A DNA stretch of 23,696 nucleotides, from assembly GCA_022785155.1 (NCBI GenBank), contig JALFRH010000138.1, forward strand, positions 1 to 23,696, given 5' to 3'. The DNA comes from Spirochaetales bacterium. Its GTDB lineage: Bacteria > Spirochaetota > Spirochaetia > Sphaerochaetales > Sphaerochaetaceae. Positions 14,490 through 21,023 of the stretch are shown here, one piece after another; position 1 is the first letter of the stretch, and each line of letters begins with the position of its first letter. The position numbers and the translations under genes are program-made. Below the pieces are notes generated by a model. That model had not been told where the DNA came from, did no database searches, and saw nothing but the letters and a program-made list of their open reading frames with translations.

Positions 14490-16270
14490 TGAGACAGAAT
14501 TATAAAAAAGACGAGGCCTCCTCAAGGGTTGGTAAAGGGGAGACCATAAAGAGAATACTATCATATTGTGCAGATTATAAGGCCAGGGTTGTGATAATCA
14601 GCGTCATAGCTGTTCTCAGTGCCGGCTTTAAGACGGTCATTCCACTCTTTACAGAGAAGGCTGTTGACGTCGATATAGCCAATGGGGACATCAAGGGCCT
14701 CTTTGTCACCATATCCTTTGCGGTATTGTGTGCCGTAATATGGGGAATCCTTGCAATCATCAGGGATAATATGACTGCAAGAATCTCCAATGATGTAGTA
14801 TACAGGGCCAGGACTGAGGCTTATTCCAATATCCTCTCCCTTCCTTTGGGCTTCTTCGATTCCAGGCCCTCTGGAAGAATAATTACAAGAATCATAAATG
14901 ATTGTGACAAAATGAAGGAAATAACCAAGAGTCTTACTTCATCCTTGATACCTAATATCATTTTCTTATTGTTTGTAATGGCCATGATGCTGTATCTGAA
15001 TCCGTTTCTGGCTTTGGCATCTTTTGTGGTCATTCCCTTTCTTGTAATCACCTCCTATCTGATAATCATCAGAGGATATAGCAATTGGGAGAACTTCAGA
15101 AAGAAGGAATCCAACTTTACCGCTTTTGTCCATGAAGATTATGCAGGAATAAGGCCTATACAGTCTTTCGGAGCAGAAAGGGAGACTTGTGAGGAGTGTG
15201 ACAGGCTTCTTGAGGATGTGAAGAAGGGATGGTGTAAGGCTGTAAGAAGAAGCGACGGATTTGGTATAGTTGTAAACGCATCCATTGCCTTGGGCTATGT
15301 ATTTCTTCTTCTCTGTGCTGTCTATTGGTTGGGGGAAGGTACTACCAGCGTAGGTGAAATCCTTGCCTTCATCAGCTACATCGGGCTCTTCTGGCAGCCT
15401 ATCAGAAGCCTCGCCTCCATATATAATCAGATAATCAATAATTTATCCTCTGCAGCCAGGGTATTTGAGGTTATGGATGAAAAAAGCGATATAGAAGAGG
15501 CGGAGGATGCTGTGGACATCACTGTAAAAGAGGGAAAGGTGGAATTCAGGAATGTAACCTTCAGTTATCCTGATGATGAGGAGACAAATATTGTCGAAAA
15601 CCTCTCCTTCTCGGTAAAGGGTGGTGAAACCGTTGCATTGGTAGGTCCTACAGGAGCAGGAAAGACAACCATCATCAATATGATTGCAAGGTTCTACGAT
15701 AGCGTAGAGGGGGATATTCTTCTCGATGGGCAGGATATAAAGAAAGCCACCTTCGCATCCTTGAGAAGTGCGGTGTCTGTAATGCCTCAGGATTCAGTGC
15801 TTTTCTCCGGCACCATCAGGGAAAACCTTACTTATGGAAAGGACGTGGATGACAATGTCATAGACGAAAAGATCAAGGAATTGAATCTCTCGTCCCTCAT
15901 TTCCTCCCTTCCCAATGGTTATGATACCCTTGTAAAGGATGCCGGGCTCTCCAGCGGCCAAAAGCAGCTTATCGCCCTGGCCCGTACTCTGATTGCAGAT
16001 CCAAAGATCCTGATTCTTGATGAAGCTACAAGTAACGTAGACACTAGAACGGAACTTATGGTTCAGAGTGGCCTGAAGGTTTTGATGAAGGGTAGGACTT
16101 CATTTATTGTAGCCCATAGACTCTCCACCATCAGAAACGCAGATGAAATCTTCGTTGTGGGTAACAAAACCATAATTGAAAGAGGAAACCATGACCAACT
16201 GATGAAAATAAAGGGTGGAGAATATCGTTCTCTCTATGAAGCACAGTTTGCCCTATTGGATACAAATTGA
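14486..16270 (+). CDS. Second subunit of a heterodimeric ABC multidrug-type exporter
   Basis: A 594-residue half-transporter of the inner membrane, with an N-terminal six-helix domain and a C-terminal ATPase. Motifs: Walker A GPTGAGKTTI, Q-loop VMPQDSVLFSGTI, Walker B with intact catalytic Glu (LILDEATSNVD) and switch His (VAHRLST). Its signature is LSSGQKQ rather than LSGGQ. In heterodimeric exporters the degenerate ATP site is formed by the Asp-type Walker B of one subunit and the altered signature of the other, exactly as these two genes show, so they belong together. The ATG at 14486 (or the next codon) has GAAGGAGAT upstream. It remains full-length although its partner is frameshifted. 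Substrates may be drugs, peptides or lipids; the sequence does not decide. Confidence 0.92.
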   Translation: MMRQNYKKDEASSRVGKGETIKRILSYCADYKARVVIISVIAVLSAGFKTVIPLFTEKAVDVDIANGDIKGLFVTISFAVLCAVIWGILAIIRDNMTARISNDVVYRARTEAYSNILSLPLGFFDSRPSGRIITRIINDCDKMKEITKSLTSSLIPNIIFLLFVMAMMLYLNPFLALASFVVIPFLVITSYLIIIRGYSNWENFRKKESNFTAFVHEDYAGIRPIQSFGAERETCEECDRLLEDVKKGWCKAVRRSDGFGIVVNASIALGYVFLLLCAVYWLGEGTTSVGEILAFISYIGLFWQPIRSLASIYNQIINNLSSAARVFEVMDEKSDIEEAEDAVDITVKEGKVEFRNVTFSYPDDEETNIVENLSFSVKGGETVALVGPTGAGKTTIINMIARFYDSVEGDILLDGQDIKKATFASLRSAVSVMPQDSVLFSGTIRENLTYGKDVDDNVIDEKIKELNLSSLISSLPNGYDTLVKDAGLSSGQKQLIALARTLIADPKILILDEATSNVDTRTELMVQSGLKVLMKGRTSFIVAHRLSTIRNADEIFVVGNKTIIERGNHDQLMKIKGGEYRSLYEAQFALLDTN

Positions 16271-16282
16271 TAGAATCAGAAT

Positions 16283-17458
16283 ATGCGTGAAAAGAAGAGA
16301 TGGTGCCCTCTGTTTGGAAAGTGTGGCGGTTGTGATTATGTAAACGAGTCCTATGACTATGAATTGATGATGAAGTGGCTTAGGGAGGAGAAACTCCTAT
16401 CCAGGTATGGAAAGGTGGAGAAGATTCTCCCAGCCCCTTCCCTTACAGGATATAGATGTAAAGTACAGGCTGTCTGTGGTAGAGATAGGGACGGCAAGTT
16501 CATTACTGGCCAATATAGGAAAGGAAGTCATCATCTCTTCCCCATCCGTTCCTGCTCTCTTGAAGATGGCATGGCTACAGCTGTATTGCAGACTGTCAGG
16601 CAAATGGCTACAAGGTTCTCAATCAATCCCTTTGATGAAGACAGGGGGACGGGTGATCTGAGACATATTCTTATCCGTACAGGATATTTTACCAGGGAAA
16701 CTATGGTTGTTTTGGTTACAGCCAGGAAGGATTTCCCCCATAAAGATGATTTTGTATCTTCCATCCACCAGAAAAACCCTAATGTGGTGACTGTGGTCCA
16801 GGTGATCAACAATGAAAAAACCAGCATGGTAATACCTGACGGAGCAGAAGAAATCGTTCTATGGGGAAAGGGATATATCATCGATAGATTATGTGGTCTT
16901 GATTTCAGAATCAGTGCAACCAGCTTCTATCAAGTAAATCCTGCACAGACAGAGAGACTCTATGAGATAGCCATGAATATGGCTAGACTCAGAAGCACTG
17001 ATACTGTAATCGATGCATATTGTGGTACAGGTACCATAGGTCTCGTTGCAGCCAAGAGGGGAGTGAAAAAGGTGATAGGGGTGGAGTCCAATCCTTTGGC
17101 TGTAAAGGATGCTATCCTTAATGCTGAAGCCAACGGAATAAAGAATGCAGAATTCATAGCCGATGACGCTTCCAAATGGCTGAAGAAAGCTCAGAAGGAA
17201 GGCTTGAAGTGTGATGTGCTTTTCATGGATCCTCCTCGCTCCGGCTCCAGTGAAGAATTCTTGGCTGCAGCAGGTAGAATGAATCCAGAAGTCATTGTCT
17301 ATATTTCCTGTAACCCGGAGACTCTTTCCAGAGACTTGAGATACATTACCCGATTCCTTCCTTATAGAGTTCTTGGAATTCAACCAGTGGACCTTTTTCC
17401 TGGCTCTGAACACGTCGAGACGGTTGTTTTGATGTCAAGGGTGAACACACTAGACTGA
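16283..17458 (+). CDS. 23S rRNA (uracil-5-)-methyltransferase, RlmD/RumA-RlmCD type
   Basis: A SAM-dependent enzyme that makes 5-methyluridine in RNA. The four iron-sulfur cysteines of this family are present at Cys8, Cys14, Cys17 (CPLFGKCGGC) and Cys91 (IRSC). The SAM-binding fold is marked by DAYCGTGTIGLVAAKRG, a middle motif is MDPPRSG, and the catalytic cysteine lies in YISCNPETLSRDL. At 391 residues it begins directly with the cluster motif and so lacks the N-terminal TRAM RNA-binding domain of E. coli RlmD; shorter versions without TRAM exist. The ATG follows the exporter stop by 12 bases with only a weak ribosome site. A terminator stands just after it. The target base (for example U1939 or U747 of 23S rRNA) cannot be assigned from the sequence. 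Confidence 0.9.
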   Translation: MREKKRWCPLFGKCGGCDYVNESYDYELMMKWLREEKLLSRYGKVEKILPAPSLTGYRCKVQAVCGRDRDGKFITGQYRKGSHHLFPIRSCSLEDGMATAVLQTVRQMATRFSINPFDEDRGTGDLRHILIRTGYFTRETMVVLVTARKDFPHKDDFVSSIHQKNPNVVTVVQVINNEKTSMVIPDGAEEIVLWGKGYIIDRLCGLDFRISATSFYQVNPAQTERLYEIAMNMARLRSTDTVIDAYCGTGTIGLVAAKRGVKKVIGVESNPLAVKDAILNAEANGIKNAEFIADDASKWLKKAQKEGLKCDVLFMDPPRSGSSEEFLAAAGRMNPEVIVYISCNPETLSRDLRYITRFLPYRVLGIQPVDLFPGSEHVETVVLMSRVNTLD

Positions 17459-17462
17459 ATAA

Positions 17463-17486
17463 CCCCTTATAATATAAGGCTTTTTC
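17463..17486 (+). terminator. Rho-independent terminator after the RNA methyltransferase
   Basis: CCTTA (17465-17469) pairs with TAAGG (17475-17479), extendable by two further A-T pairs into the loop, followed by CTTTTT (17480-17485). It begins five bases after the stop codon. Confidence 0.7.
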
Positions 17487-17582
17487 AAGGTTAAACATTA
17501 AATAGTACTACAAAACTGGAAAAGCCTTCTTTTATTTTGCTCCAGATGGGTTTTGTGGGAACATATCCACTGATTTCCCCCG

Positions 17583-17672
17583 AGTAATCGTTAAATTGTG
17601 AACACCCCTGCAAGCGATAGGGTTTCAAATCAGCGCGGGTTCAAAAGTAAACGTTAAAAGGTGAACACCCCC
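17583..17672. repeat. Two 27-base direct repeats, possible insertion-sequence end
   Basis: AGTAA-CGTTAAA--GTGAACACCCC occurs at 17583-17609 and 17646-17672, with 23 of 27 bases identical and a 63-base period. Repeated subterminal motifs beginning TGTTCAC on the opposite strand are a feature of some insertion-sequence ends (IS21-like elements carry such multiple repeats). No transposase is present, so this would be a remnant or solo end. It marks the border between orderly operons and the scrambled right part. Confidence 0.45.
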
Positions 17673-17675
17673 TAA

Positions 17676-18155
17676 AATCGAAGTTTTGGAAGAATAAAAA
17701 AAACGGCTGATGGCTCATCCATCTCATATGAGGAGGTTCCTGTCTACAATGGCGTTGGCAATCCTGGAGATTATGTTTTCAGCGGTTGGAGCGTTCTTCC
17801 GGAGAACATAACATCCGATCTTGACTGCTATGCCGAGTATCAGTTTGTGGGTCTTTACTTCAGACAGCTGATGAACTCCACGCTTCTTGCCTATGACGAT
17901 ACGGATAATCTAGAGACCATCGCGGACTATGCATTTGCGGGTGAAAGAAGCCTTGTGTCGGTAAGCATGCCGATGCTCACTGCCTTGCCTTCAAACTGTT
18001 TCAGGGGATGTTCAGCCCTTATGGATGTGAGTTTCCCGAAGGTGCTGGCTACAAACGATCAGTCCTTCTCCTATTGTGAATCCATAGAGCGCATCAGGCT
18101 TGTCCCTTTTCTGCTGACGCTTATTTTCCCTTTTCTATTGGCTCTTACAGGGTGA
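17676..18155 (+). pseudogene. Headless fragment of a leucine-rich-repeat (LRR_5/BspA-like) surface protein
   Basis: The frame is open from 17676, right after the direct repeats, but has no start for its first part; the protein-like sequence begins about 17703 (TADGSSISYEEVPVYNGVG). It reads through an internalin-B-like segment (DYVFSGWSVLPENI) into LRR_5-type repeats: LETIADYAFAGERSLVSVSMP, ALPSNCFRGCSALMDVSFP and FSYCESIERIRL. From about 18096 it turns into a hydrophobic tail (VPFLLTLIFPFLLALTG) unlike the rest and stops at 18155. It therefore lacks both its signal peptide and its natural C-terminus. The GTG/ATG reading from 17847 gives only 102 residues and no ribosome site. Its repeats differ in style from those of the chimera downstream, so it probably comes from a different surface-protein gene. 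Confidence 0.6.
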
Positions 18156-18327
18156 AAGGCATCTGTCCGCTGAAGTTTCGAAGGCTATGAACGATGAAGA
18201 TTTGGGGAAGAGGTTGAAGACGGATCTGAAGAAGCGGGGCATGGAGGAATTCGAGATGAAAAGATATAGGAGCCAGGACGATATTCGTATTTATGATATG
18301 CAGATAGATATAGATGACTTGTATTGA
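18118..18327 (+). pseudogene. Orphan C-terminal fragment of unknown origin
   Basis: A frame overlapping the end of the previous fragment stays open for 69 codons to TGA at 18325-18327. It looks protein-like from about residue 8: FYWLLQGERHLSAEV, then a very charged stretch (GKRLKTDLKKRGMEEFEM) and an acidic end (QIDIDDLY). No start codon with ribosome site precedes it, though an internal ATG at 18187 would give 46 residues. It ends just before a terminator, as a true 3' end would. I do not recognise the family; it may be the tail of a gene whose front was lost at the 18096-18118 junction. Confidence 0.4.
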
Positions 18328-18348
18328 TAAGTGTTGCATATCAGGAAA

Positions 18349-18388
18349 TAGCTGTTCTTCACTCGAGGGAGGGACAGCTTTTCTTTTT
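18349..18388 (+). terminator. Rho-independent terminator upstream of the chimeric gene
   Basis: AGCTGTTC (18350-18357) pairs with GGACAGCT (18372-18379), eight pairs with one G-U, followed by a T-rich run (18379-18388). Confidence 0.7.
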
Positions 18389-18426
18389 AATGTACACATG
18401 TTTCGTTGTCTTCCTATGTTTATTGA

Positions 18427-18473
18427 TTGTTTGGACCGTTTTCATATGGTAGAATAACAAGTTATAAAGGGGG
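18427..18473 (+). promoter_or_regulatory. Promoter and ribosome site of the chimeric gene
   Basis: TTGTTT (18427-18432) and TAGAAT (18450-18455) are spaced by exactly 17 bases. AAGGGGG (18467-18473) lies five bases before the GTG start at 18479. This intact control region belongs to the helicase half and would drive the fusion. Confidence 0.6.
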
Positions 18474-18478
18474 CCATC

Positions 18479-20989
18479 GTGAGTTTAAGAAATGCAGATA
18501 TACAATCAACTTATTTTTTGAATGGTCCAAGTCCTTATTTCTTCTATAATGAACTTTACTTACATGCTACTGAAATAACTATTGCTTTAGGTTATTTTGC
18601 TAAGACTGCATTTTGTATCGGGACTGAGGCACTTCTGGTATTCATCAAAAATGGTGGTCACATGCACATCATCTGCAATGAGAAGATTCTTCCAGAAGAT
18701 GTTGCAGCAATATCTCAAGGGTATGAATTGAAGGCGAAAGAGGAGATAACGCTTAAAGATTTAGAAACATTGATTTCGGATAAGAATCTTCATGAAACCC
18801 ATCAATTTAGCTATAAATGCCTATCATACCTTATAGGCCTTGGACGGCTTGATATCCAGGTTGCTAATTCAGAATGCCTTGTGCATTTTAAAACGGGGTA
18901 TGCGAGAGACCAGGAAGGAAATATTGTTGCATTCAGTGGGTCAGTAAACTACACAATGTCTGCTTTATTGTTTAATTGGGAACAATTATGGACGTATTGT
19001 AGCTGGATAAATCCAGAGGTATTTGCCCCAAGGATCAAAGAGATCATTGAGCCAATAGACGAACTTTTTCAGGGGAAAATAGCCGGCTTGCCTTTGGTTT
19101 CTGGTTCGGAAATTGAGGCGTTTATTCAATCCCATTATCCCGTTCAGGATCTTTCAGAATTGGAAGCGGATGCAAAACGAGCGAGAGGTAAAGTAAAAAT
19201 CCGACTTGGGAAAAAACAGATAAAGATTGTTGAAGATCCAAAGGATGCACCATTTTTGGAGATTCCAGCAACATATCAACCTCGACCACATCAAAAGAAA
19301 GCTCTTGAAAACTTCACTAACAATGGATTCTGTTCCTTGTTTGCTATGGCAACAGGAACAGGCAAGACTCTAACCTCTTTGTTTGCTGCTAATGATCTGT
19401 GTTATGACGTAGATATTTGTTCAATTCTAATTCTGGTCCCATTGTCAGATCTGGTTGAGCAATGGACAAAAGATGTTACCAAGATGTATTCCGGGAATTT
19501 AATTCAAATAGGGTCAAAGTTTCCAGGATGGAGAATGGCCCTTGATGATTATAAGATTTCAAGAGTTTTAGACTCATCTAAGAGAGTAATAATCATATCA
19601 ACATATGATTCTTTTACACTCAATCATAGTAAAATATTGTCTTGTCTTGATCAGTCTCGTACGCTGATCATTGCATTGTCTGGTGCAAACCGAATTACTT
19701 CTGTCACTATACCTTCAAGTGTTACTAGTATCGGATCTTCTGCTTTCAACAATTGTACTGGTTTGACAGAAATAACGATACCTGCCACCGTTACTACAAT
19801 TGGATCAAGTGCTTTCTCGAATTGTACTTGCGCAGTGATTTTTGAAGAGGGAATAACTGAAATACCTTCAAATGCGTTCTCGACTTCAAAAGTGTCTTCT
19901 GTTACGATACCGTCTACTGTGACCAGTATTGGATCAAGTGCTTTTTGGGGTTGCTCTAACTTAAGTGAGTTAATAATTCCATCCAATGTTGATAGTATTG
20001 GTCGTTCTGCTTTCTATGGTTGTTCCGGTCTTACTGAGATTACCATTCCTTCTGGTGTAACAAGCATTGAATCCAATGTCTTCCAAAACTGCAGGCGCTT
20101 GGCTGAGATAACAATACCGTCTAGTGTTACTAGTATCGGAGCTAATGCATTTGGTGGTTGCTATACTCTTAATACCATTAATTATGAAGGAAGCCAAAGT
20201 CAATGGAATGCAATAGTGAAAGATGAAAGCTGGAATTCAGATGCACATGGGATGGTTGTTCATTGTTCTGACGGAGATATCTCAATCGATTCCCAGTTAG
20301 TCGAATACTCAGTTGGTGATAGAGGGCCTGCTGGAGGATTAATCTTCTATGATTGTGATGCAGATAATTCAGAAGCGGATCCTGATGGAAGAGACAATCT
20401 GTTATCCACTGTTTGTGGTTGGAGATATCTTGAAGCTGCCCCTACAATCATGTACCTCTCAGGTGGATCCTATTATGATCCTAAAATAGGTGGAACAGTT
20501 TCACAATATAATCAATTCTTTTATGGAGACACTTCTCAGTACGGGACTCAAAGTTTAGCAGGAACATCTAGTGCTTTTGGAGCTGGAAAAGAAAACACCG
20601 ATTTGATCATTTCTAAATATGGTTCATCAGCGATTGTTGGTTATGTTTACAATTCGGATGGAACATTATCTATGCAGACAAATACGTATAGTAAATATGC
20701 AGCGTATTTATGCAATAAAATAACGTATAAGTCATGTTCAGATTGGTACTTGCCAAGTATCAGGGAGTTAGAGGAAATTGAGTCCGTGTTGTTCCACAGC
20801 AACAGTAATCCTTATCCGGAAGGAACATATTTAAGTAGTACACAGTGTCACGAGTATGATGAAGGAGATTGGTATGGCTGTTATGTTGAATTCTTCCCGG
20901 ATGATCCGGATTATTACGATTCGGAAGACTACAGGTGTTCCAAGGTTAGTCCATTTTATGTCATTCCTGTTCGCAGATTCTGGTATTAA
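18479..20989 (+). CDS. Chimera: PLD-like/SF2 helicase N-terminal half fused in frame to LRR_5/DUF1566-like surface protein
   Basis: Residues 1-399 are the front of a defence- or restriction-type helicase. A phospholipase-D-like nuclease domain has the HKD-type site His136-x-Lys138 followed by FSGSVNYT. A Q-like motif (YQPRPHQKKAL) and Walker A MATGTGKT (290-297) begin the SF2 motor, with motif Ia-like LVPLSDLVEQW. At RTLIIA (399; base 19675), where DEAD/DEAH should follow, the sequence changes abruptly to LSGANRITSVTIP. Residues ~400-600 contain seven LRR_5 repeats of about 23 residues (core SVTIPSSVTSIGSSAF, ending in Cys). From ~607 comes a DUF1566-like domain (VGDRGPAGGLIFYD; ...IPVRRFWY). 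The helicase lacks motifs II-VI and cannot work as a motor. The LRR part lacks a signal peptide and would stay in the cytoplasm. Genuine recombination and a misassembly are both possible; the frame is intact throughout. Confidence 0.8.
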   Translation: MSLRNADIQSTYFLNGPSPYFFYNELYLHATEITIALGYFAKTAFCIGTEALLVFIKNGGHMHIICNEKILPEDVAAISQGYELKAKEEITLKDLETLISDKNLHETHQFSYKCLSYLIGLGRLDIQVANSECLVHFKTGYARDQEGNIVAFSGSVNYTMSALLFNWEQLWTYCSWINPEVFAPRIKEIIEPIDELFQGKIAGLPLVSGSEIEAFIQSHYPVQDLSELEADAKRARGKVKIRLGKKQIKIVEDPKDAPFLEIPATYQPRPHQKKALENFTNNGFCSLFAMATGTGKTLTSLFAANDLCYDVDICSILILVPLSDLVEQWTKDVTKMYSGNLIQIGSKFPGWRMALDDYKISRVLDSSKRVIIISTYDSFTLNHSKILSCLDQSRTLIIALSGANRITSVTIPSSVTSIGSSAFNNCTGLTEITIPATVTTIGSSAFSNCTCAVIFEEGITEIPSNAFSTSKVSSVTIPSTVTSIGSSAFWGCSNLSELIIPSNVDSIGRSAFYGCSGLTEITIPSGVTSIESNVFQNCRRLAEITIPSSVTSIGANAFGGCYTLNTINYEGSQSQWNAIVKDESWNSDAHGMVVHCSDGDISIDSQLVEYSVGDRGPAGGLIFYDCDADNSEADPDGRDNLLSTVCGWRYLEAAPTIMYLSGGSYYDPKIGGTVSQYNQFFYGDTSQYGTQSLAGTSSAFGAGKENTDLIISKYGSSAIVGYVYNSDGTLSMQTNTYSKYAAYLCNKITYKSCSDWYLPSIRELEEIESVLFHSNSNPYPEGTYLSSTQCHEYDEGDWYGCYVEFFPDDPDYYDSEDYRCSKVSPFYVIPVRRFWY
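19683..20180 (+). repeat. LRR_5 coding repeats, about 69-base period
   Basis: Seven tandem imperfect units code for ITIP-SSVTSIG-SAF-NC-type repeats (for example beginning near 19683, 19758, 19890, 19962, 20034, 20100). The units are diverged at DNA level except for the SSVTSIG core. Such arrays favour recombination between surface-protein genes and may have served as the breakpoint partner. Confidence 0.7.
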
Positions 20990-21023
20990 AAGTTGAAGAT
21001 AGAATATAAAAAGGAGTAAACAA

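Noticed and set aside
16889..17413. 174-codon minus-strand frame inside the RNA methyltransferase
   Set aside because: Antisense to the catalytic region of a conserved enzyme; composition-driven open frame.
19683..20180. CRISPR-like periodic repeat
   Set aside because: The period reflects ~23-residue LRR_5 protein repeats; the DNA units are diverged and in one coding frame.
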